Below the pieces are notes generated by a model, which saw only the letters and a list, made by a program, of their open reading frames with translations, did not search any database and was not told the DNA's origin. Below are positions 1-6,989 of a DNA stretch of 7,950 nt, piece by piece. Each line of letters starts with the position of its first letter. The first letter of the stretch is position 1. This stretch comes from QPIN01 sp964472945 (GTDB taxonomy: Bacteria > Pseudomonadota > Gammaproteobacteria > Methylococcales > Methylomonadaceae), in contig CAYYNM010000158.1 in the NCBI GenBank assembly GCA_964472945.1, positions 1-7,950 of the forward strand, given 5' to 3'. Position numbers and translations under genes: made by a program.

Positions 1-41
1 GCGGCTTTAGCCGCGACATCGCGGCTAAAGCCGCTCCTACA
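1..41. repeat. REP-like GC-rich palindrome, cut by the window edge
   Basis: Positions 1-16 (GCGGCTTTAGCCGCGA) and 19-34 are perfect reverse complements, separated only by CA. The right arm continues into TCCTACA (35-41). The left counterpart TGTAGGA would lie before base 1, so the palindrome probably starts outside the window. The arms are much more GC-rich than their surroundings. Palindromes with TGTAGGAGCGG ends and this internal symmetry resemble the extragenic REP elements common in gammaproteobacteria, which RAYT-type transposases may mobilise. As RNA it would form a very stable hairpin. There is no U-run beside the stem on the minus strand within the window, so a terminator role is not shown. 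Confidence 0.75.
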
Positions 42-67
42 AAAACCATTTATTTCTTAACTTAAGG

Positions 68-234
68 CTAGGAGGCTGTCCGAGAATAGAGAACCTGCTA
101 CGGAAAAAGCCCTTTTGGCCACTTTCCCCGTTCATTTTCGTTGAATAGCACAACTATTCGCCTCAAATGAACGAAAAAACTGACTCAAAAGGGCTTTCCC
201 TCGCGACGGTTTCTATTCTCGGACAGCCTCCTAG
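68..234. mobile_element. 167-bp fold-back, MITE-like element
   Basis: A perfect 23-bp inverted repeat bounds the element: 68-90, beginning CTAGGAGGCTGTCCGAGA, and 212-234. The interior is also an imperfect hairpin: 106-117 (AAAGCCCTTTTG) pairs with 186-197, 129-137 (CGTTCATTT) with 165-173, and 143-148 (GAATAG) with 154-159 around a 5-base centre. No ORF of useful length is present, so it would be non-autonomous. Both ends carry CTAG, which is its own reverse complement, so CTAG or TA could be either a target-site duplication or the end of the repeat. The source transposase family cannot be named from one copy. It lies 34 bp beyond the stop of the c-di-GMP gene and may also end or stabilise that transcript. 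Confidence 0.72.
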
Positions 235-268
235 TGCTCTGAGGACTGTTAATAGATATGTGACGTTA

Positions 269-2752
269 TTAACCCTTTTTTGCATGGTTTTTAATATATT
301 CTGCCAGTTTTTCTGCCGTTAATGGCCTGCTAAAATAATAACCTTGGTAATAATGACAACCAAAACCAGATAAATAGGCTAAATGCTTATCTGTCTCTAC
401 ACCTTCTGCAATCAAGCTCAAATTCATACTCTTTGCCATTACCACAATTGCTTTTACAATGGCAGCATCCGTTTTATTATCAATTAATCCACGAACGAAT
501 GACTGGTCAATTTTTAGTTGGTCAAAGGGAAGTCTTTTTAGATAAGTCAGGGAAGAATAGCCCGTACCAAAATCATCTATAGAAAAGCTGAACCCATGTT
601 GCTTTAAGATATTCATTTTATCGATGGCTTCTTCCAGGTTCCCTAAGAAAACACCTTCAGTAATTTCTAATACAATTTGGCTAGGGCATATATTTTTCTC
701 ATCTACCATCAATATTAAATTTGCAACAAAATCATTTTGATGAAACTGTTTGGCACTGATATTAATTGCAATATGAGGAATCAAAATACCTTGTTGCTCC
801 CAGCTTGTGATTTGCTCACAAACAGTTTGAATAACCCACTGTCCAATGGGAATAATTAAGCCAGTCTCTTCTGCTACAGGAATAAAGTCGACAGGAGAAA
901 TCCAGTTCTTGTCTACATCTTGCCAGCGGATTAAAGCCTCTGCGCCCAAAATTTCATTACTTTCTGATACTTGTGGCTGGTATTGAACAGAAAATTCATT
1001 ATTAGCGACTGCAGTTCTTAGTTTTTTCTCAATATGTAATCGTGCATCTGCGGCTTCCTGCATATCTTGCTGATAAAAACGAAAAGTATTTCTTCCGGCT
1101 TCTTTTGCTTGATACATTGCAGTATCAGCTCGTTTCAGTAATTCTTCAACTGTCTCATCAATACCTGTATATAAAGTGATACCAATACTGGTGGAAATAA
1201 AGAGCTCATGCTCATTGATTAAAAAAGGTTTATTTATTTCATTTATTATTTTCTCTGCAATAATATTTGACTGTTCTAATAAATCGGTATGAATACCATC
1301 TTGTGCACTGACTAAAATAATAAACTCATCACCACCGAGTCTAACCGCAGTATCAGAGTCTCTTAGTAACGCTCGTAAACGTTTTGCGGTTTCAATAAGT
1401 AACAAATCTCCAACAGAATGACCAAGAGAGTCATTGATATGCTTAAAACGATCAAGATCAAGAAAAAATATAGCACCTGCCCTGAGATAGCGAGCAGCAA
1501 CCTTTAGTTCATGGTCTAATCGCTCATGTAGCATACGTCTATTAGGTAAATCAGTTAAAGCGTCATAAAAAGCAAGTTTTTCAATTTTCTTTTCTGCTAA
1601 TTTATACTTGGTAATATCAGAAAAAAATGAAATATATTGTGTCACATTACCATTGTCATCGTAGACAGCAGAAACGGTCTGCCACTCAGCGAAAATTCTC
1701 CCATTTTTATGGCGGTTCCATATCTCACCGCTCCATTTACCTTTGCTGTTTATACTCTCCCAAAAGTGCGAATAAAAAATTGTATCGTGCTTGCCAGAGC
1801 TTAGTATCTTAGGTGTTTTACCCAGAACCTCAGCTTCGGTATAACCTGTAATTAGAGTAAACGCCTGATTAACACGAATAATTTTTGTATTAGCATCAGT
1901 AACCAATATTGCTTCATGTGTCTGGAAGGCAATAGCAGAAACTTTCAAATCTTCTTCATTTTTTCGCAATATTGCTATCATTTGTTTAAAACGAAGCAAA
2001 TGAGGAACAAGGAGTGCTAGCAATAAACCTAAAAAAACGACAACACTAATTATAATGGCTAAAACGGAAGCACTAAGTCCTGTCGTTACGTGGGTGCTAT
2101 TATGAAGTGGAATAAAATTAACGGCTCCCATCGCTGTATAATGCATGCCGGAGACAGCAAAGCCCATCACTATTGAGCTAAGAATTTGTTTTTTATTAAT
2201 AAATTGATACTTGTTTTGCTGTGTCGCTTCGTATTGTATTTTTAATGCAACTGTAGCCAGAATAACAGCAATAAGAATAGATAAAATAAATACAAATAAG
2301 GAGTAGACCATCTTTGCATTAAGCTCCATGGCAGCCATACCTGTATAGTGCATAGTGCCAATCCCTACTCCCAACAATAGGCCACAAAACAGTAACTGTT
2401 TAAGGTTATGCTTAATTTGGCTCATTAACCACAAAACAACACTGCTGGCTAAAATAGCGGGGATAACAGAAAATAATGTAGTGCTTAATTTATATGAAAC
2501 AGCAATGGGTAATTGTAGTGCTAATGAACCAATAAAATGCATCGCCCAAATACCAAGGCCCATTGGAATAGCACCAAATAAAACCCATAAAAACTGTTGT
2601 TGGCGATTAACACTTGCTTTGATTCGTTCGGTTGTCCCGAAAGCTGTAAATGCGGAAACTATTGCAATGATAATAGACAGCAGAACCAGATAAGGGTTAT
2701 AGCTCTTATCTAGGATGTCTATAGGGTAAGTACTAGAGTCTAAAAAATTCAC
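269..2752 (-). CDS. Membrane MHYT-PAS-GGDEF-EAL c-di-GMP protein
   Basis: An 827-residue inner-membrane signalling protein. The N-terminal MHYT sensor has seven predicted membrane helices (about 21-39, 55-75, 92-110, 119-140, 150-170, 190-210, 225-253) and three motifs: MHFIG at 71, MHYTG at 134 and MHYTA at 203. MHYT domains are proposed to bind copper and sense O2, CO or NO. A PAS domain spans about 270-385. The GGDEF domain has an intact GGDEF motif (473-477), D432, N440, D449 and an RxxD inhibitory site (R464-D467). The EAL domain keeps E605, N664, E696, D726-D727, K747, E783 and Q803. Both cyclase and phosphodiesterase activities are therefore possible; which dominates cannot be read from sequence. 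The architecture matches Bacillus YkoW and is close to Pseudomonas MucR, which lacks the PAS domain. The start is GTG; an in-frame TAG 18 bp upstream leaves no earlier start. No Shine-Dalgarno sequence is evident. It lies 74 bp after trpC on the same strand. Confidence 0.95.
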   Translation of the reverse strand: MNFLDSSTYPIDILDKSYNPYLVLLSIIIAIVSAFTAFGTTERIKASVNRQQQFLWVLFGAIPMGLGIWAMHFIGSLALQLPIAVSYKLSTTLFSVIPAILASSVVLWLMSQIKHNLKQLLFCGLLLGVGIGTMHYTGMAAMELNAKMVYSLFVFILSILIAVILATVALKIQYEATQQNKYQFINKKQILSSIVMGFAVSGMHYTAMGAVNFIPLHNSTHVTTGLSASVLAIIISVVVFLGLLLALLVPHLLRFKQMIAILRKNEEDLKVSAIAFQTHEAILVTDANTKIIRVNQAFTLITGYTEAEVLGKTPKILSSGKHDTIFYSHFWESINSKGKWSGEIWNRHKNGRIFAEWQTVSAVYDDNGNVTQYISFFSDITKYKLAEKKIEKLAFYDALTDLPNRRMLHERLDHELKVAARYLRAGAIFFLDLDRFKHINDSLGHSVGDLLLIETAKRLRALLRDSDTAVRLGGDEFIILVSAQDGIHTDLLEQSNIIAEKIINEINKPFLINEHELFISTSIGITLYTGIDETVEELLKRADTAMYQAKEAGRNTFRFYQQDMQEAADARLHIEKKLRTAVANNEFSVQYQPQVSESNEILGAEALIRWQDVDKNWISPVDFIPVAEETGLIIPIGQWVIQTVCEQITSWEQQGILIPHIAINISAKQFHQNDFVANLILMVDEKNICPSQIVLEITEGVFLGNLEEAIDKMNILKQHGFSFSIDDFGTGYSSLTYLKRLPFDQLKIDQSFVRGLIDNKTDAAIVKAIVVMAKSMNLSLIAEGVETDKHLAYLSGFGCHYYQGYYFSRPLTAEKLAEYIKNHAKKG

Positions 2753-2757
2753 AAAAT

Positions 2758-2799
2758 ATAAGCTATCTTTCTAATGGTTGTTTTTTAAGAGTAGCTTAT
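2758..2799. repeat. 8-bp inverted repeat upstream of the c-di-GMP gene
   Basis: ATAAGCTA at 2758-2765 and TAGCTTAT at 2792-2799 are exact reverse complements, 26 bp apart, in the 74-bp gap between trpC and the MHYT-PAS-GGDEF-EAL gene. The near arm ends only 5 bp from the GTG start. It could be a weak RNA hairpin over the translation start, a split operator, or chance in AT-rich DNA. No canonical terminator (GC-rich stem followed by a U-run) is seen between trpC and this gene. Confidence 0.3.
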
Positions 2800-2826
2800 T
2801 TTGAAATAAATTGATTTTTTATTGCG

Positions 2827-3627
2827 TTATATTGGAAACAGTTCACGCATTTTTTTTCCAGGAAAATCAGCTCTCATAAAAGCTTCCCCTACTAAAAATG
2901 TATATACCTCGTTATCAAGCATAAGCTGTACATCATCCTGAGTATGAATGCCACTTTCTGTAATAACCAGGCGGTTATCTGGAATCGCTTGCTTAAGCTC
3001 TAAAGTAGTTTGTAGTGAGGTTTCAAAAGTTCTTAAATTACGGTTATTAATACCTATTAATTTTGTATCAAGCGTTAATGCGCGTGTTAGTTCTTCAGCG
3101 CTATGTGTTTCTACTAACACATCCATACCTAATTCTGAAGCAGTGTCAGCTAGCTGATGCATTTGCTTATCTTCAAGTGCAGCGACAATTAATAGAATAC
3201 AATCAGCACCCAAGGCTCGAGATTCATAAATTTGATAAAGGTCAATCATAAAGTCTTTTCTTAGGATAGGCAGGGGGCACTTCTCTCTAGCCATCTGTAA
3301 ATAGGCTTCTGAACCTTGAAAAAAATCCTTGTCTGTTAAGATAGATAAGCACGTTGCACCATTCATGGCATAATCTTGGGCAATTTCTATCGGTTTAAAA
3401 TTTTCTCTTATAATGCCTTTGCTTGGTGATGCTTTTTTTATTTCAGCAATAATGGCTGGCTTTTTTGTCTGAGCTTTACTTTGCAACGCGGCTGCAAAAC
3501 CTCTTGGGTTTTCAATACTACTGGTAATTTCTTTTAATACATCAATAGACGTACGTTGTTTACGATTAGCCACTTCTTCGGCTTTTCTGTCGAGGATTTT
3601 TTTTAGAATATCGGGGGTATCAGTCAT
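2827..3627 (-). CDS. trpC: Indole-3-glycerol-phosphate synthase
   Basis: Cytoplasmic (beta/alpha)8-barrel enzyme that decarboxylates and cyclises 1-(2-carboxyphenylamino)-1-deoxyribulose 5-phosphate to indole-3-glycerol phosphate. At 266 residues it has the length of a monofunctional TrpC, not the TrpC-TrpF fusion of enteric bacteria, so a separate trpF is expected elsewhere. Family motifs are complete: AEIKKASPSKG (61-71, with E62 and K64), LRKDF (122-126, K124), VETH (172-175, E173), GINNRNL (192-198, N194) and ITESG (222-226, E224 and S225). These match the catalytic and phosphate-binding residues of characterised enzymes. The ATG at 3627 gives the usual N-terminus (ILKKILDRKAEEVA). No clear Shine-Dalgarno sequence precedes it. 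It is separated from trpD by 149 bp that include a REP-like palindrome, so its expression may be partly uncoupled from trpEGD. Confidence 0.97.
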   Translation of the reverse strand: MTDTPDILKKILDRKAEEVANRKQRTSIDVLKEITSSIENPRGFAAALQSKAQTKKPAIIAEIKKASPSKGIIRENFKPIEIAQDYAMNGATCLSILTDKDFFQGSEAYLQMAREKCPLPILRKDFMIDLYQIYESRALGADCILLIVAALEDKQMHQLADTASELGMDVLVETHSAEELTRALTLDTKLIGINNRNLRTFETSLQTTLELKQAIPDNRLVITESGIHTQDDVQLMLDNEVYTFLVGEAFMRADFPGKKMRELFPI

Positions 3628-3712
3628 TTTGTTAAATTATTAGGTTATAACTCTTAATTTTCATGGCTATAGACAAACCACAGATTGATTTGAAAAAATA
3701 AAAAGCAAGCTT

Positions 3713-3740
3713 TGTAGAGCGGACTTCAGTCCGCCCTACA
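3713..3740. repeat. REP-like palindrome in the trpD-trpC gap
   Basis: The 13-base arms 3713-3725 (TGTAGAGCGGACT) and 3728-3740 (AGTCCGCCCTACA) pair with a single mismatch (A3718 opposite C3735) around a TC centre. The end sequence TGTAG(G)AGCGG is shared with the palindrome at the left edge of the window, so both probably belong to one dispersed family. It lies 36 bp after the trpD stop and 85 bp before the trpC start. In RNA it forms a hairpin without a following U-run on the minus strand, so it is more likely an mRNA-stability or attenuating structure than a full terminator. Confidence 0.72.
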
Positions 3741-3776
3741 ATTTTCAAGCTGTCGTATGCTTATAGCAATGTTTTA

Positions 3777-4790
3777 CTATTGATTTGAATAAGCAATTAA
3801 AGCATTAAATTTTTCCAGTGCCGCGCCATTTTCTATGGCTTGCTGAGCTTTTTGTACACCGGCTTCAAGCGTTGTTGCTAAATTTGCTGCATAAATTGCA
3901 GCACCCGCATTGAGAACAACAATATCTTTTGCTGCACCTGCTTGATTATTTAAGACTGCTTTAAGCATATTTAAACTTGATTCAGCACCATCAACAGCTA
4001 ATGTTTCCAAGCTTGAACGCTGTATTCCAAACTGCTCAGGTGTTATTTGATAAGTAGAAACTACCCCACCTTTTAATTCAGCAATATTAGAAGCACAAGC
4101 AATGCTGATTTCGTCTAACCCATCATCCGCATTGACAACCAAAACATGCTGGCTCCCCAGTCTTTTAAGGACTTGAGCTAAAGGCTCTACCCAATCAGTC
4201 GAGAATACACCTATTAGCTGGTTTGCTGTTTTTGCAGGATTAGATAAAGGTCCCAAAAGATTAAATAAGGTTCTAACCCCCATTTCTTTACGTGGACCAA
4301 TAGCATATTTCATCGCGCCATGATGTTTCGGGGCAAATAAAAACCCCACCCCAATTTCATTCACTGATTGAGCAACTTGTTCCGCTGTTAAATCAAGATT
4401 AACACCCGCCGCTTCCAACACATCCGCACTGCCTGAGCTACTTGAAACGGACCGGTTACCATGCTTTGCAACTTGTCCACCCGCCGCAGCCACCACAAAC
4501 GCACAAGTTGTGGAAATATTAAAAGTATTTGCTCCATCACCTCCGGTGCCGCAAGTATCGATAATATGCTCACCAGAAACCTCGACTGTGCTGGCAAGCT
4601 CACGCATAACGGATGCCGCTGCCGCTATCTCTTCGACTGTTTCACCTTTGCAACGTAAAGCAATAAGAAAACCGGCTATTTGTGCATCTGTAGTGCCACC
4701 TGTCATGATATTATTCATCACGTCACGCATTTCAGAGCTAGTTAAATCTTGCTGATCAAGTATTTTGTTAAGAGCTTGTTGTATTTTCAT
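3777..4790 (-). CDS. trpD: Anthranilate phosphoribosyltransferase
   Basis: Cytoplasmic enzyme of the class IV phosphoribosyltransferase fold; it transfers phosphoribose from PRPP to anthranilate, giving N-(5-phosphoribosyl)anthranilate. The 337-residue length is normal for a stand-alone TrpD. The PRPP and Mg-binding signature is intact: DTCGTGGDG (78-86), NIST (91-94), KHGNRSVSS (109-117) and DGLDEIS (223-229). The anthranilate-channel segment GPRKEMGVRTLFNLLGPLSN (165-184) is also standard. There is no glutamine amidotransferase domain, unlike the fused TrpGD of E. coli; that function is supplied by the neighbouring trpG, 8 bp upstream. The ATG start gives the expected N-terminus, but no Shine-Dalgarno sequence is visible, so translation may depend on coupling to trpG. 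Confidence 0.97.
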   Translation of the reverse strand: MKIQQALNKILDQQDLTSSEMRDVMNNIMTGGTTDAQIAGFLIALRCKGETVEEIAAAASVMRELASTVEVSGEHIIDTCGTGGDGANTFNISTTCAFVVAAAGGQVAKHGNRSVSSSSGSADVLEAAGVNLDLTAEQVAQSVNEIGVGFLFAPKHHGAMKYAIGPRKEMGVRTLFNLLGPLSNPAKTANQLIGVFSTDWVEPLAQVLKRLGSQHVLVVNADDGLDEISIACASNIAELKGGVVSTYQITPEQFGIQRSSLETLAVDGAESSLNMLKAVLNNQAGAAKDIVVLNAGAAIYAANLATTLEAGVQKAQQAIENGAALEKFNALIAYSNQ

Positions 4791-4798
4791 GCAAAAAT

Positions 4799-5386
4799 TT
4801 AGCGATCTAAAAAGTTACGTAACATATCGTGACCATACTCAGTTAAAATAGATTCGGGATGAAACTGTACCCCTTCAATATCCATTTCCTTGTGTCGAAC
4901 CCCCATGATTTCATCAAGATTACCTGACTCATCTTGAGTCCACGCCGTCATTTCCAAACAATCAGGAAGCGTTTGTTGGTCAATGACTAATGAGTGATAA
5001 CGGGTAGCAATAAAAGGATTATTTAAACCTTTAAATACACCTGTATCATGATGATAAACAGGAGATGTTTTACCGTGCATAATACTTTTAGCATGCACAA
5101 TATCACCACCAAAAGCATGACCAATACTTTGGTGACCCAAACAAACACCTAAAATAGGTAATTTTCCAGCAAATTTTAAGATGGTTGCCACCGAAATTCC
5201 GGCTTCTTTTGGAGTACAAGGCCCTGGAGAAATAACTATTTTATCAGGTGATAAGGCCGCAATATCGTCTACTGTGACTTCATCATTACGAACAACGGTT
5301 ACATCAGCACCTAACTCACCAAAATACTGGACTAAATTATAAGTAAAGGAGTCGTAATTATCGACCATAACCACTTTTACGCTCAT
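4799..5386 (-). CDS. trpG: Anthranilate synthase glutamine amidotransferase subunit
   Basis: Class I glutamine amidotransferase of 195 residues, the usual size. It releases ammonia from glutamine and channels it to TrpE for anthranilate formation. The catalytic triad is present: C82 in GVCLGHQ (80-86), and H176 and E178 in GVQFHPES (172-179). The oxyanion-loop motif SPGPCTP (53-59) is intact, as is the N-terminal VDNYDSFTYNL (8-18). The ATG overlaps the trpE stop as ATGA, and a strong AAGGAG site lies 7 nt upstream, which fixes the start and suggests translational coupling that keeps the two subunits in balance. The family also includes PabA, which serves p-aminobenzoate synthesis; the position inside a trp cluster supports TrpG, though one protein may serve both pathways. 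Confidence 0.96.
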   Translation of the reverse strand: MSVKVVMVDNYDSFTYNLVQYFGELGADVTVVRNDEVTVDDIAALSPDKIVISPGPCTPKEAGISVATILKFAGKLPILGVCLGHQSIGHAFGGDIVHAKSIMHGKTSPVYHHDTGVFKGLNNPFIATRYHSLVIDQQTLPDCLEMTAWTQDESGNLDEIMGVRHKEMDIEGVQFHPESILTEYGHDMLRNFLDR

Positions 5387-6870
5387 GACTTTTCTCCTTC
5401 TAGTCCTGCTTCTGCCATAGCCACTGCACGGAAAACAGCACGTCCTTTATTCATTGTTTCATCCCACTCATTTCTAGGAACTGAATCATAAACAATACCG
5501 GCACCTGCCTGAATATGTAAGGTTTTATCTTTTATCACGGCTGTTCTAATAGCAATGGCGGTGTCTAAGTTACCTGACCAGGAAATATACCCTACAGCCC
5601 CAGCATAAACACCGCGTTTAACGGGTTCCAGTTCATCAATAATTTCCATAGCCCTAATTTTAGGCGCACCACTAACAGTCCCTGCGGGAAAAGTTGCAGC
5701 TAATACATCAAAGGCATCTTTACCTTGTTGTAAATCACCAGTCACATTAGACACAATATGCATAACATGTGAGTAGCGTTCAATAATCATTTTATCTGTT
5801 AACTTAACACTACCAATTTTAGCCACGCGTCCTGCATCATTACGCCCCAGGTCAATAAGCATAAGGTGCTCAGCTAACTCTTTAGGGTCTGCCAATAACT
5901 CTGTTTCCAAGGCCCTATCTTGCTCAGGCGTTTCACCGCGAGGCCGAGTGCCCGCAATTGGCCGTACCGTTACTGTATCATCCTCTAAACGCACTAAAAT
6001 TTCTGGCGAAGAACCAACAATATGGAAATCAGCCAAATTAAGATAATACATATAGGGCGAAGGGTTTAAGCAGCGTAAGGCTCTATATAAATTAAGAGGG
6101 CTAGCAGAGTAGGGGATAGACATGCGCTGAGATAACACCACTTGCATCACATCCCCTGCCACAATATATTCTTTGGCTTTTAATACAGCCTGCTCAAAAC
6201 CTTGTTGAGTAAACCCTGAGATAAAATCAGCTTCATTGACTTGCTTGGGGGCCTTATGATCTTCTGTTTGTGCTGTTAGTTTTCTTAAGTCTGCAATCCG
6301 ACCATTAAGCCTGCTAATAGCATTATTATAAGCATGATCTTCTGCTGGGTCGGCATGGGTCAGTAATAAAACCTTGCCAGAAAGGTTATCAAAAACTAGC
6401 ATTTCTTCTGATACCATCAGTAGAATATCTGGCGTGCCAATAGGGTCTTCTTTAGCTGTTGATTTTAACCTAGGTTCAATATAACTAATGGTTTCATAGC
6501 CAAAATAACCGACTAAGCCCCCATTAAAACGGGGCAAACCTTCAATATCGGGCACCTTATAACGCTGTCTAAATTTTTCAATCCACTCTAAAGGCTGAGA
6601 ATGGGTGATACATTCCAGTATTTCACCCTCTTTTTCTAAAATGATTTCTTGCCCAGTGATTTTTACTATGGTTTTACAAGGTAGTCCAATAATAGAATAA
6701 CGCCCCCATTGCTCACCACCATGAACGGACTCAAATAAATAAGAATATGCACCATCTGCTAGCTTAAGATAGGCACTGAGTGGGGTATCCAAATCAGCCA
6801 AAACTTCTCGGCTAATAGGAATGCGATTATAGCCCTGCTGGGCATATTGTTTGAACTGTTCGGGCGTCAT
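5383..6870 (-). CDS. trpE: Anthranilate synthase component I
   Basis: Chorismate-binding subunit that, with TrpG ammonia, converts chorismate to anthranilate and pyruvate, the first committed step of tryptophan synthesis. At 495 residues it is typical for the proteobacterial form. The N-terminal domain (about 20-170) includes SYLFES at 43-48, the region where feedback-inhibiting tryptophan binds in characterised TrpE. The catalytic domain (about 220-485) shows GDVMQVVLSQR (239-249), GSSPEILVR (286-294), RPIAGTRPRG (303-312), DLGRND (340-345), FPAGTVSGAPK (394-404) and GAGIV (456-460). The GTVSGAPK and PIAGTRPRG motifs favour anthranilate synthase, but PabB and related enzymes share the fold; context settles it. 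Small departures from what I recall as common are A346 after DLGRND and Y461 after GAGIV. The ATG gives the usual N-terminus (MTPEQF, then YNRIP). No Shine-Dalgarno sequence is visible. First gene of the cluster, divergent from the FAH-family gene. Confidence 0.97.
   Translation of the reverse strand: MTPEQFKQYAQQGYNRIPISREVLADLDTPLSAYLKLADGAYSYLFESVHGGEQWGRYSIIGLPCKTIVKITGQEIILEKEGEILECITHSQPLEWIEKFRQRYKVPDIEGLPRFNGGLVGYFGYETISYIEPRLKSTAKEDPIGTPDILLMVSEEMLVFDNLSGKVLLLTHADPAEDHAYNNAISRLNGRIADLRKLTAQTEDHKAPKQVNEADFISGFTQQGFEQAVLKAKEYIVAGDVMQVVLSQRMSIPYSASPLNLYRALRCLNPSPYMYYLNLADFHIVGSSPEILVRLEDDTVTVRPIAGTRPRGETPEQDRALETELLADPKELAEHLMLIDLGRNDAGRVAKIGSVKLTDKMIIERYSHVMHIVSNVTGDLQQGKDAFDVLAATFPAGTVSGAPKIRAMEIIDELEPVKRGVYAGAVGYISWSGNLDTAIAIRTAVIKDKTLHIQAGAGIVYDSVPRNEWDETMNKGRAVFRAVAMAEAGLEGEKS
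5394..5399 (-). promoter_or_regulatory. Shine-Dalgarno site for trpG inside trpE
   Basis: AAGGAG on the minus strand, 7 nt before the trpG ATG, within the last codons of trpE. It is the only strong ribosome binding site seen before any of the six genes. Together with the ATGA stop-start overlap it fixes the trpG start. Confidence 0.8.
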
Positions 6871-6919
6871 TATAGCTTTTACTTTATTTGATTATTTTTT
6901 ACTTTGACCAATTGCTTGT

Positions 6920-6948
6920 ATTATATCTGTTTTTACACGTATTAAGTA
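6920..6948 (-). promoter_or_regulatory. Candidate sigma-70 promoter for the trp cluster
   Basis: On the minus strand a perfect TATAAT lies at 6925-6920, with a weak TACTTA at 6948-6943, 17 bp upstream, as the -35. Transcription would start near 6913, leaving an untranslated leader of about 43 nt before the trpE ATG. That leader contains one TGG but no leader ORF with tandem Trp codons and no clear terminator hairpin, so classical trp attenuation is not supported. The -10 match is good; the -35 is poor, and AT-rich DNA gives such matches by chance. Confidence 0.4.
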
Positions 6949-6989
6949 GAGAGCTTACAAACGACACCTCTATGAATTAAATTAAATTT

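Noticed and set aside
2355..2693. 112-codon plus-strand ORF opposite the MHYT region
   Set aside because: It is antisense to a well-supported membrane domain, has no recognisable domain, and reads like a by-product of the opposite strand's codons.
2801..2826. TTATTT/AAATAA small hairpin after trpC as a terminator
   Set aside because: The stem is six A-T pairs with a minimal loop and no GC content; too weak to call a terminator.
3632..3664. Short minus-strand ORF (MKIKSYNLII) ending 4 nt before the trpC start
   Set aside because: Ten residues, no Trp codons, no Shine-Dalgarno site; expected by chance in an AT-rich gap, and not a recognisable leader peptide.
4388..4755. Overlapping ORFs on both strands within trpD
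   Set aside because: They lie wholly inside a complete and conserved trpD, and show no family features or start signals.
6904..6945. Possible plus-strand promoter for the FAH-family gene (TTGACC at 6904, or TTGTAT with TATTAA)
   Set aside because: No pair of -35 and -10 boxes has both a good match and proper spacing. A promoter must exist in or near this gap, but I cannot place it.
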